Origin: Candidatus Kapaibacterium sp. | Lineage (GTDB): Bacteria; Bacteroidota; Ignavibacteria; Kapaibacteriales; HRBIN21 | Assembly: GCA_025059875.1 (NCBI GenBank) | Contig: JANXCT010000010.1 | Location: forward strand, 1-50,714 | Reading direction: 5' to 3' | Length of the DNA: 50,714 nucleotides | In this document: piece after piece, positions 1 through 7,337 of the stretch | Position numbering within the stretch: the stretch's first letter is position 1 | Layout: each line of letters starts with the position of its first letter | Translations under genes and position numbers: made by a program | Notes under the pieces: model-generated | Seen by the model: only the letters and a program-made list of their open reading frames with translations | The model's database searches: none | Told to the model about the DNA's origin: nothing

Positions 1-1099
1 GGGGGCCGACGTAGAGGACCCGGGGACGGTAGAGCCGGTTGTCGCGGTGCTGCTCCACGATGTGCGCAAGCAGCCCGGCGCTACGGGCGGCGAAGAAGAT
101 CGGCGTGTAGAGCTCGATCGGAATGCCGAGCAGGTAGTAGACAGGTGCGGCGTAGTAGTCCAGGTTCGGGTACAGGCCTTTTTCGGCCAACATCACCTCC
201 TCTCCGCGCTGGCACATCTCGACAAGCTCCCCTCCTTCGCCTTTGGCCACCACAAGCTCCCGGAGCGTCTCCTTGAGGATCACGGCGCGCGGATCGGGGC
301 GGCGCATGTAGACGCGATGCCCAAAGCCCATGATGCGCTCCTTGCGGGCAAGTTTTTCGCGAATGAGCGACTCCAGCCGCTCGGCGCTTTGCGCCTCCAG
401 GAGCATGTACATCACAGCCTCGTTTGCACCTCCGTGAAGCGGGCCTTTAAGGGAGGCCACAGCGGCCGTCAGGGCTCCGTAGACGTCGGCCAAGGTCGAG
501 GCCACCACGCGCGCAGCAAAGGTGGAGTTGGGCAGCTCATGCTCGCTGTAGGCGATCAGGCTCTGCTCAAAGGCGCGCACTTCCTGGGGGCTTACGTCTC
601 GGTCTACGATGGCGCGCAGGAAGTTCTCCACAAAGCCGCGTCCGGGATCGAAGCCCAGAGGTGCCTTACCCTCCGCCAGGCGCAGCAGATTGGCCGTGAT
701 CTGGGCGATCTGCCCAATGAGGCGCGGGGCTTTGGCGAGCTCCAACTCAGCATCGGCCTTATTAGCCTCGGGATCAAAGCCGCCAAGGGCAGAGACGGCC
801 GTCCGCAGCCGATCCATGGCGTGCATCGCAGGCGGTAGCTTGGCCAGGAGCTCATAGAGAAGCTCCGGAACGGAGGCCTCGGTCATCTGCCGCTCGAGCT
901 CAGCTCGACGCTCCGGACCAGGCAGCCGCTCATCCAAAAGCAGACCCACGACGTCCACGTAACCTGAGCGGCGGATGAGGTCCAAGAGGTTGTAGCCGCG
1001 CACAACGATCTCCTCGCGCTCCGTATCCAGCACCGAGATCCGCGTCTCGGCCGCAATCACCCCTTCCAAGCCGGGGCTGTACGGTTGCTGCTCAGGCAT
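1..1099 (-). CDS. gltA: Citrate synthase (3' end cut by window edge)
   Basis: Condenses oxaloacetate with acetyl-CoA to citrate, the entry step of the TCA cycle, in the cytoplasm. I translated the minus strand from the ATG at 1099 and the frame stays open to base 1, giving 366 residues; the family is about 370-385 long, so only a short C-terminus is missing. Visible signatures are YSEHELPNSTF (about 184-194), GPLHGGANE (219-227, His222), GFGHRVY (258-264, His261) and PNLDYY with Asp314; the spacing of His222, His261 and Asp314 is that of the short archaeal/Gram-positive-type enzymes. It lies 95 bp downstream of the E1 alpha gene on the same strand, so the two may be co-transcribed, linking acyl-CoA formation to the cycle. 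A 2-methylcitrate synthase is the main alternative, because this subfamily includes both and the motifs do not separate them. Confidence 0.93.
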   Translation of the reverse strand, partial: MPEQQPYSPGLEGVIAAETRISVLDTEREEIVVRGYNLLDLIRRSGYVDVVGLLLDERLPGPERRAELERQMTEASVPELLYELLAKLPPAMHAMDRLRTAVSALGGFDPEANKADAELELAKAPRLIGQIAQITANLLRLAEGKAPLGFDPGRGFVENFLRAIVDRDVSPQEVRAFEQSLIAYSEHELPNSTFAARVVASTLADVYGALTAAVASLKGPLHGGANEAVMYMLLEAQSAERLESLIREKLARKERIMGFGHRVYMRRPDPRAVILKETLRELVVAKGEGGELVEMCQRGEEVMLAEKGLYPNLDYYAAPVYYLLGIPIELYTPIFFAARSAGLLAHIVEQHRDNRLYRPRVLYVGP

Positions 1100-1194
1100 C
1101 GTACGGCTCCTCCTGCATGTCTACGACTGACCTTGCCTGTACCGTATCGGAGGCGCAAAGCTACGAACAAAGCCACCCTGGCGTGCGGGGACGG

Positions 1195-2478
1195 CTACAG
1201 GAATACGTTCCGAAAGGCCTCCTCCGGTGAGGGAAAAGGCCGCTGGAGAACCTCCTCTACTGCCCGGCTTAGGGTTTCCCGAATCCGCTCGCGAAGCGCA
1301 GCGACGTCCTCAGGACCTAGGACGCCACGCTCTTGGAGGAAGCTGATGTAGCGCTCAACGGGATCGCGTGCCTCCCAGTAGCGGCGGATAGGTTCGGGAA
1401 CATAGGCTGCATCATCGTGCTCCGCATGCCCGCGCATGCGGAAAGTGATGGTCTCCAGCAGCGTTGGGCCCTCTCCCCTACGGGCACGCTCAACGGCACG
1501 GCAGCAGGCCTCGTAGACCAATTCCACGTCCGTACCATCGACGACTTCGCCGAAGCAGCCATATCCGAGGGCGCGATCTGCCTGGAAGGTACAGGCATAC
1601 TCGAGCCGGTTTGGAGTGGAGTAGGCGTACTGGTTGTTCTCGATGACCACCACAACTGGCAGCCGCTGGACAGCAGCGAAGTTGATTGCCTCGTGGAACT
1701 CTCCGGTCTGCGCCCCCCCGTCTCCGATGAACGTCAGCACTACGGTGTCCTCTCCCTTGAAGCGGGCCGCCAGCGCATACCCCACGGCGACCGGCAGCAT
1801 TGCGCCGAGGTGGGAGATGTTGCCGTAGATGCGCCGCTGAGGATCCGCATAGTGCACGGTGCCATCAGTCCCGCGGGTTAAGCTCCCCTCACGCCCGAGA
1901 TGGGTTGCCAAGAGCGCTTTCAAATCCTGACCGCGAACGAAGTGGACCCCAAGGTCGCGGTGCATCGGGAAGATAGCGTCCGTAGGGCGTAGCGCAAACG
2001 CCGTACCGACGGCAACAGCTTCATTCCCGAGCTGAGCATACACCCCGCCAACGGCCCGCCCCTGCCGGTAGAGGCGAATCATCGCCAGATCGAACTCCCG
2101 CGCCCACAGCATCCACTCAAGAAGCCGGCACCGCTGATCGTCACTGAGCCGTGGAGAAGCTCGGAGAGGTGGGATCGGGGCATCAAGGTCCGGCAACTCT
2201 GGAGTTGGGCGCCAGCCTGGGAGGACTGTCCTCGGTACCAACAGGGCCACTAAATCCTCCTTCAGCATTTGCATCCACGGCACCTGAGGGCAGCGGGCGA
2301 CCAAGTCCTGAAGGGGGAGAATCCCCGTCCGGCGCCATCGCTGCAGCTCCGCTGGACTCACCCCTAAGTGCGTCGCAAGGTCACCGTCAGCTGTAGCCCC
2401 GAAGAAATCCCGCAATGCCTGGAGTATCGCCGCCACTTGCGATTTCTCAAAACGGAGGTCCATCCGGCCCTTTCCCAT
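1195..2478 (-). CDS. ThDP-dependent 2-oxoacid dehydrogenase E1 alpha subunit with N-terminal CI-type helix-turn-helix
   Basis: E1 alpha subunits decarboxylate pyruvate or branched-chain 2-oxoacids with thiamine diphosphate and pass the acyl group to E2. The catalytic part (about residues 108-427) shows YRQGRAVGGVY, the thiamine-diphosphate motif starting GDGGAQTGE (252-260) and ending ENN (280-282), and the loop region FRMRGHAEHDD. The 427 residues exceed the usual 320-370 because of an extra N-terminus: residues 13-75 read like a phage CI-repressor HTH (Bac_CI_repr type), with DLATHLGVSPAELQRWRR as the recognition unit followed by GILPLQDLVARC and WMQML. A proline-rich linker (about 85-107) joins them. 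No E1 beta, E2 or E3 gene is adjacent. The substrate (pyruvate or branched-chain oxoacid) cannot be told from sequence. The start at 2478 keeps the HTH; Met6 is an alternative. An ATG that would remove only the HTH (Met69 or Met71) would leave a poor N-terminus. Confidence 0.88.
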   Translation of the reverse strand: MGKGRMDLRFEKSQVAAILQALRDFFGATADGDLATHLGVSPAELQRWRRTGILPLQDLVARCPQVPWMQMLKEDLVALLVPRTVLPGWRPTPELPDLDAPIPPLRASPRLSDDQRCRLLEWMLWAREFDLAMIRLYRQGRAVGGVYAQLGNEAVAVGTAFALRPTDAIFPMHRDLGVHFVRGQDLKALLATHLGREGSLTRGTDGTVHYADPQRRIYGNISHLGAMLPVAVGYALAARFKGEDTVVLTFIGDGGAQTGEFHEAINFAAVQRLPVVVVIENNQYAYSTPNRLEYACTFQADRALGYGCFGEVVDGTDVELVYEACCRAVERARRGEGPTLLETITFRMRGHAEHDDAAYVPEPIRRYWEARDPVERYISFLQERGVLGPEDVAALRERIRETLSRAVEEVLQRPFPSPEEAFRNVFL

Positions 2479-2501
2479 AGCTTCCCCGAAGGCGAAGTGG
2501 A

Positions 2502-2909
2502 CTACTGTTGTAGCACTGAACTGCTCCTCACCCCCTGACGATCCCTGTCAGCACCCGACATCGCTGCCAGCCGTCCCCATTCTCGCGCCGCGACAATTGT
2601 CACCCCCACGGTAGCCACGATAGAAGCCCCTACCGGCAGTGCGACAGGCGAATCAGCCGCCTGCAGCTCCACCACCCACCGTACCCAGTTCCAGCAGAGC
2701 AGCACAACGGTCACCAACCACATGCCCGCAGCAATTCTCCGGAAGCGCCACGATAGACGCCATATCGCCGCCGCATGGACAGCCACCACAACATTGCCCA
2801 AAGCTGCCCGGATTCGCTCGTGCCCTTCCCCAAGCACCCACGCCGATATGCCGAGTAGCAGTAGCGCCCCGATGTAGCCCACCACCCACCGAAACATGCC
2901 GTGCGACAT
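2502..2909 (-). CDS. Small membrane protein, unknown function
   Basis: I do not recognise the family. The frame extends upstream to 3050, but the first 47 residues are basic and cysteine-rich and look non-coding, so I chose the ATG at 2909 (135 residues); 2927 and 2978 are other possible starts. About four hydrophobic segments are visible at residues 6-27, 35-52, 57-79 and 88-108, followed by a charged, hydrophilic tail of about 27 residues. The gene ends 23 bp before the E1 alpha start on the same strand, so it is likely the first gene of that operon. Nothing in the sequence assigns a substrate or activity. The modest codon signal and lack of a clear ribosome-binding site leave some doubt that it is expressed as drawn. 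Confidence 0.5.
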   Translation of the reverse strand: MSHGMFRWVVGYIGALLLLGISAWVLGEGHERIRAALGNVVVAVHAAAIWRLSWRFRRIAAGMWLVTVVLLCWNWVRWVVELQAADSPVALPVGASIVATVGVTIVAAREWGRLAAMSGADRDRQGVRSSSVLQQ

Positions 2910-3000
2910 GCTGCTGCAGCACTCCATCCAACCGCCAGCGGTAAGACGCAGAGCGCCATCTCCAGAGTATAGAGCCATGCTGCAGGCTGGCCGCCTACGG

Positions 3001-3008
3001 TATTTTTG
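3001..3008 (+). promoter_or_regulatory. Candidate -7 box TATTTTTG
   Basis: The octamer matches the Bacteroidota/Chlorobiota -7 consensus TAnnTTTG. It lies 31 bp before the ATG of the broken PD40 gene, in the intergenic region between divergent genes. No convincing -33 TTTG element is visible at the usual distance. Confidence 0.35.
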
Positions 3009-3038
3009 CCGACAAGTTCCGCTCAGCAGCCTATTGAG

Positions 3039-4235
3039 ATGCTCCAGCACTTGCTTCTGTCAAAGTCCGTCCTGGGCTTCATCTTCCCATTGTGGTGCTT
3101 TGCTAGTATAGCCAACTCTCTACGACAGCTCAATACGCGGGGCGATGATTACATCGTTGGACTCCTCGGACCCGCCCTCATCATCTCACGCGATGGTGCG
3201 TCTCGTTACAGAGCCATATGGCTCCGGGATGATGCCCGCTGGAATCTACCTCAGCTGAAAGCTCTCTTAGCCGACACCACGTTCCTCCCTCGCACCATCC
3301 TCAGCGATTCCCCCCAGCCCACAGTCCTTGGTACCGTCAACACTCCGCATCGCTCCGCTGAGCTTGCCGTGCGCCGATGGAACGGTACCGAATGGAGCCT
3401 ACCTGAACCCTTGAAGGAGCTGAACTCTTCCGCGTAGGATGGGCATCCTGCCCTATCCCCTGACGGTCAATGGTTAGCGTTCGCCTCAGACCGCCCTGGC
3501 AGGGGAAGATTAGACCTCTACATCAGCCCCCGCCTCCCCGACGGTAGCTGGGGTACGCCGCAGAACTTGGGCGCTGCGGTGAATACCCCTGCTGACGAGG
3601 CCATGCCGTGGTTCCTCCCCGATGGCCGACTCATCTTCGCCACCCGGAGATATGACCACTTCCCTACGCGCTGGAAGCTGGCCGTCGCCCATCGCGACGC
3701 AGATGGCTCATGGGAGTGGAATGCCTTCATACCCCCACCCTTGACGTCAGAGGACGGTAACGCGATCTCTCCTGCAGTCTGGCACGACACTCTCTTCTTC
3801 GCTTCCGACCGCCGTGGTGGTCGCGGTGGGTATGACCTCTACGCCTTCCCACTCTGCGGCCCCGTCACGGTCGTCCTCCATTCCAACTCGCCTATCCTAG
3901 CCGCACGGACTACCGTGACTGTCAGCGGTAGTGATGGGCTTGAGCGACGATGGGAAGCTGCTCCGGCAGAGCTCCGCTTTGCCGCAAGAGCCTTTCAGCA
4001 CTACACAGTGCAAGTCCACCAGCCCTGTCGTCCCCCGGTCGAGGTACGGTTCCAGCCTCCCTGCGACTTCAGCCATAGCGTCGTGTACCACCAGACGATC
4101 TCCCTGCCCAAGACTTTCGTCGTACAGACTGCTGTGCTACCGCTACCAGGCAACACTGCTTACAGACCTCTCACTACCGAACACGCCTGGGCCGGTGCCC
4201 TGCAGTGGAGCTTCCAGCTCCGGCCGACCCCCTGA
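3039..4235 (+). pseudogene. PD40 beta-propeller surface protein, interrupted by an in-frame amber codon
   Basis: Read through in a single frame, this encodes a signal-peptide-like start (LLLSKSVLGFIFPLWCFASIANS region, shown here only by position 4-26) followed by WD40-like PD40 repeats: LNTRGDDY, HPALSPDGQWLAFASDR, VNTPADEAMPW with FLPDGRLIFATRR, and LFFASDRRGGRGGYDLY. The frame is broken by TAG at 3435-3437, exactly where the paralogous protein at 37344 has Asp in the motif NSSADD; the coding sequence resumes in the same frame directly after it (DGHPALS). A single G-to-T change in a GAG codon would explain it. A TGA ends the frame at 4233-4235. Family members are periplasmic or outer-membrane, often ending in an OmpA domain, which is absent here. 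It could be a real pseudogene, a sequencing error, or a readthrough codon. Other genes in the window use TAG as a normal stop. Confidence 0.75.
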
Positions 4236-4606
4236 CTCCTGCACAGCTCCCCACCTGGAATATCGGAGCAGCTCAGGAGACTGAACTCTTACTGGATAGC
4301 CTCCCAACTCCTCTACCACCTCGCTGGGCGTCCAGAGTGCCTGTCCTCCGGTGGTCCCCTCGTTGAGATCACTGGAACGGCAGCACCGGAGGACACCCTC
4401 TTCTATGCCGGCCCCCCGCTCTCCTTTGGCTCTCTGGCTCTAGTTCCGGGCACAGTGCTGTCAGGCCATCAACTAGTGTTGGTACGTGCTCATGCCTTAG
4501 GGGTTGAGCTCCAGAGGCGATTACCATCCCCCCCTCCCCCCTCTCCGCTGGCGCTTTGAGGCTCAGCTCTCTCCTGGGAACCCGGTGGTGATTTGCCGAG
4601 TCCAGC
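4236..4606 (+). other. Intergenic stretch, possible decayed 3' end of the PD40 gene
   Basis: The frame of the broken PD40 gene continues without a stop from 4236 to the TGA at 4557-4559, with a protein-like stretch in the middle (LVEITGTAAPED, LALVPGTVLSGHQLVLVRAH). This would add about 107 codons after a second nonsense codon (TGA 4233-4235). An alternative reading is a one-base slip in the CCCCC run at 4229-4233, which opens another frame for about 45 codons (AAQETELLLDSLP). Either supports decay of a longer gene, but neither shows a recognisable domain. The remainder, from 4560, leads into the hpd promoter and holds no gene that I can support. Confidence 0.3.
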
Positions 4607-4637
4607 TTGGTGCCGACTGAGCTTTTTACTAAGTTTG
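4607..4637 (+). promoter_or_regulatory. Candidate Bacteroidota-type promoter for hpd
   Basis: TTG at 4607-4609 and TAAGTTTG at 4630-4637 are separated by 20 bp, matching the -33 TTG / -7 TAnnTTTG layout of Bacteroidota promoters. The -7 box lies 10 bp before the first possible ATG (4648) and 37 bp before the second (4675), which makes the 4675 start somewhat more likely if the promoter is real. Confidence 0.5.
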
Positions 4638-4647
4638 TGGCTGCGTT

Positions 4648-5802
4648 ATGTCTAAGCCTACAAGAGGGAGTCCCATGCAGCCTTCCGCAGAAATGACTCA
4701 GCAAGAAGTTGGTGTTGAGCCTCTCCCTGTACGACAGATCCACCACGTAGAGCTCTACGTCGGCAATGCCAAGCAGGCGGCTTACTTCTACCGCCGGGCA
4801 ATGGGGTTTGAACTGATTGGGTTTGCAGGACCTGAGACTGGTGTCCGCGAGACTGCCTCTTACGTCCTTCGGCAGAACAAGGTTACGCTCGTGGTAACAG
4901 CTCCTGTCCTCCCGAACCATCCCATTACGGAATGGTTGGCCCGCCACGGCGACGGGGTACGTGACGTTGCCTTTGAAACAGATGACGCTGAGTTCTGCTA
5001 TCGGAAGGCCGTAGAACGAGGAGCACGAGGTATACAGGAGCCGACCGTGCTGGAGGATGAGTACGGCAAAGTGATCGTTGCCTCAATCGCTACGTACGGT
5101 GAGGTCATCCACACCTTCGTGCAGCGAGATTCCTACGCTGGCGTCTTCTTGCCACCGTACAAGCCGACGCCGAAGGATACACTGGCACAACCGGTTGGCT
5201 TCAAGCACATCGACCATGTCGTAGGGAACGTAGGCTGGAACCAGATGAACGAGTTCGTGGCCTTCTACAACCGGGTCTTCGGCTTCCAGCGCTTCGTCTC
5301 CTTTGACGACAAGGATATCTCCACCGAGTACTCGGCACTACGTTCCACAGTGGTGGCGAATGAGAACAAGTGGATCAAGTTTCCCATCAACGAGCCCGCT
5401 GAGGGCAAGCGCCGATCCCAGATTGAGGAGTTCATCATCTACAATGCGGGTCCTGGCGTCCAGCACATCGCACTGGAGTGTGAGGACATCATCCAGACGG
5501 TCCGTCAGCTGAAGGCCAACGGGGTGGAGTTCCTCTACACCCCTGTGACCTACTACGACGTGCTAGAGGAGCGCGTCGGCAAGATTGACGAGGACATTGC
5601 TGCCCTGCGAGAGCTGAACATCCTCGTGGACCGGGACGACAAGGGATACATGTTGCAGATCTTCACAAAGCCAGTCCAGGACCGACCCACGCTCTTCTAT
5701 GAGCTCATCCAGCGGAAGGGCGCTGAGTCCTTCGGCAAAGGGAACTTCAAGGCGCTCTTTGAGGCCATAGAGCGGGAGCAAGCCCTCCGAGGCAATCTCT
5801 GA
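4648..5802 (+). CDS. hpd: 4-hydroxyphenylpyruvate dioxygenase
   Basis: Converts 4-hydroxyphenylpyruvate, the transamination product of tyrosine, to homogentisate using Fe(II) and O2; cytoplasmic. It has the two tandem vicinal-oxygen-chelate domains of the family: residues about 30-165 (IHHVELYVGN start) and 185-355 (FKHIDHVVGNV start). The three iron ligands are present in the second domain: His190 (IDHVV), His273 (GVQHIAL) and Glu352 (TLFYELIQRKG). The full 384 residues are slightly longer than usual at the N-terminus, so Met10 (4675) or Met16 (4693) may be the true start. No homogentisate dioxygenase or fumarylacetoacetase gene is nearby. It is followed after 74 bp by glutamate dehydrogenase on the same strand, which would regenerate 2-oxoglutarate consumed by tyrosine transamination. 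Confidence 0.96.
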   Translation: MSKPTRGSPMQPSAEMTQQEVGVEPLPVRQIHHVELYVGNAKQAAYFYRRAMGFELIGFAGPETGVRETASYVLRQNKVTLVVTAPVLPNHPITEWLARHGDGVRDVAFETDDAEFCYRKAVERGARGIQEPTVLEDEYGKVIVASIATYGEVIHTFVQRDSYAGVFLPPYKPTPKDTLAQPVGFKHIDHVVGNVGWNQMNEFVAFYNRVFGFQRFVSFDDKDISTEYSALRSTVVANENKWIKFPINEPAEGKRRSQIEEFIIYNAGPGVQHIALECEDIIQTVRQLKANGVEFLYTPVTYYDVLEERVGKIDEDIAALRELNILVDRDDKGYMLQIFTKPVQDRPTLFYELIQRKGAESFGKGNFKALFEAIEREQALRGNL

Positions 5803-5876
5803 CGCTAACGTGGGAACAAGGTACCCAACGGGGGGACTGACGCTGCCCCATATGTGCCATCAACTATGTCTGCATA

Positions 5877-7337
5877 ATGGCATCTGATTCCAGTGTTGCA
5901 ACTCCTCCGGTGCAAGAACGTGAAACAACACCGTTCTTCGAATCTGTCAATCGCAACTTCGCAAAAGCTGCAGCGCTACTAGACTACCCCCGCGGACTCT
6001 TAGAGCAGATCCGTGTCTGCAACAAGGTCTACTACGTCCAGTTCCCCGTGCGTATCCGCGGCGAGATCCAAGTCATTCAAGGCTGGCGCGCAGAGCATAG
6101 CCATCACCGCTTGCCTTGCAAGGGAGGCATCCGGTATGCAGAGACAGTGGACCAAGACGAGATCATGGCACTCGCAGCTCTGATGACCTACAAGTGCGCG
6201 ATTGTCAACGTTCCATTCGGTGGCGCAAAGGGTGGCATTCGGATCAACCCCCGCAACTACACAGAGGAAGAGCTGGAGCGCATTACCCGCCGTTATACCG
6301 TTGAGCTCATCCAGAAGAACTTCATTGGCCCCTCGTTAGACGTCCCAGCCCCTGACTTCGGGACGGGACCACGGGAGATGGCCTGGATTGCCGACACCTA
6401 CATGACCTTCCGCCCTGACGACATCAATGCGTTAGCATGTGTTACCGGCAAGCCCGTGGAACAGGGCGGTGTCCGCGGGCGTACTGAAGCCACTGGCCTA
6501 GGAGTATACTTCGGAATTCGAGAGGCCCTCTCCATACCAGAGCTAGTGCGCCCCCTGGGTTTGAGCCCCGGGATAGAGGGAAAACGCTTCATTGTCCAAG
6601 GCTTCGGGAACGTGGGATACCATGCAGCGAAATTCCTCCAGCAAGAAGGTGGAGCCATCATCATCGGTGTCATAGAGTGGGACGGTGCCGTCTACAATCC
6701 AGATGGCATCGATGTGGAAGAGCTGGCACAGCACCGCAAAGAGACGGGTTCCATCCTCTACTTCCCCCGCGCCAAGACTATCCCGCTAGAAGAGCGGGAC
6801 TCTGTCCTGGAGTACGAGTGCGATGTTCTCTTACCAGCAGCGCTCGAGTCACAGATCCACCGCTACAATGCACCGCGTATCCGGGCCAAAATCATTGCAG
6901 AAGCTGCTAACGGCCCTACAACAGCAGCAGCAGAGGAAATCCTGCAGCAGCGCGGCATCCTCGTCATCCCTGACATCTTTCTCAACGCCGGTGGGGTCGT
7001 GGTGTCGTACTTCGAATGGCTCAAGAACATCGCCCACGTACGCCTTGGACGCTTGGAGAAGCGTTTTGAGGAGCGCTCCAACCAGCGCCTCGTCGAGATG
7101 GTAGAACGTCTGACAGCAAAGTCCCTCACCCCAACCGAACGGGAGCTGCTCCTACGTGGGCCGGACGAACTGGACTTGGTTCGCTCCGGTCTTGAGGATA
7201 CTATGATTACCGCCTTCCACGAGCTGTGGCGAACCTACAAGGAACGAAAAGGAGTCCACGATCTGCGGACGGCTGCCTTCATTGTGGCGATTGACAAGAT
7301 CGCCACAGCTTACTTCCAGCTAGGGATCTTCCCGTAG
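5877..7337 (+). CDS. gdhA: Glutamate dehydrogenase (Glu/Leu/Phe/Val dehydrogenase family)
   Basis: Interconverts glutamate with 2-oxoglutarate and ammonia, using NAD(P). Substrate-binding and catalytic motifs are in order: CKGGIRY (81-87), TYKCAIVNVPFGGAKGGI (104-121, with Lys118 in the catalytic position), VPAPDFGTGPREMAWIAD (156-173, Asp160), and the Rossmann motif GFGNVG (242-247), then LNAGGVVVSYFEW near the C-terminal part. The 486 residues are somewhat longer than the usual 410-450; the extra length is in an N-terminal tail of about 20 residues and an insertion of about 30 residues near 398-435. Context with hpd, hutH and guanine deaminase suggests a catabolic, ammonia-releasing role, but cofactor specificity cannot be read reliably. 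Its 3' end overlaps the opposing glycosidase-like gene by 28 bp. Confidence 0.95.
   Translation: MASDSSVATPPVQERETTPFFESVNRNFAKAAALLDYPRGLLEQIRVCNKVYYVQFPVRIRGEIQVIQGWRAEHSHHRLPCKGGIRYAETVDQDEIMALAALMTYKCAIVNVPFGGAKGGIRINPRNYTEEELERITRRYTVELIQKNFIGPSLDVPAPDFGTGPREMAWIADTYMTFRPDDINALACVTGKPVEQGGVRGRTEATGLGVYFGIREALSIPELVRPLGLSPGIEGKRFIVQGFGNVGYHAAKFLQQEGGAIIIGVIEWDGAVYNPDGIDVEELAQHRKETGSILYFPRAKTIPLEERDSVLEYECDVLLPAALESQIHRYNAPRIRAKIIAEAANGPTTAAAEEILQQRGILVIPDIFLNAGGVVVSYFEWLKNIAHVRLGRLEKRFEERSNQRLVEMVERLTAKSLTPTERELLLRGPDELDLVRSGLEDTMITAFHELWRTYKERKGVHDLRTAAFIVAIDKIATAYFQLGIFP

Noticed and set aside
47-838. Plus-strand open frame of 263 codons
   Set aside because: Antisense shadow of citrate synthase, whose motifs on the minus strand are unmistakable; the plus product has no domain.
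6904-6960. Run of CAG codons, polyglutamine in one frame
   Set aside because: In the true gdhA frame it encodes an ordinary alanine/glutamate-rich helix; the glutamine run exists only in a shadow frame.
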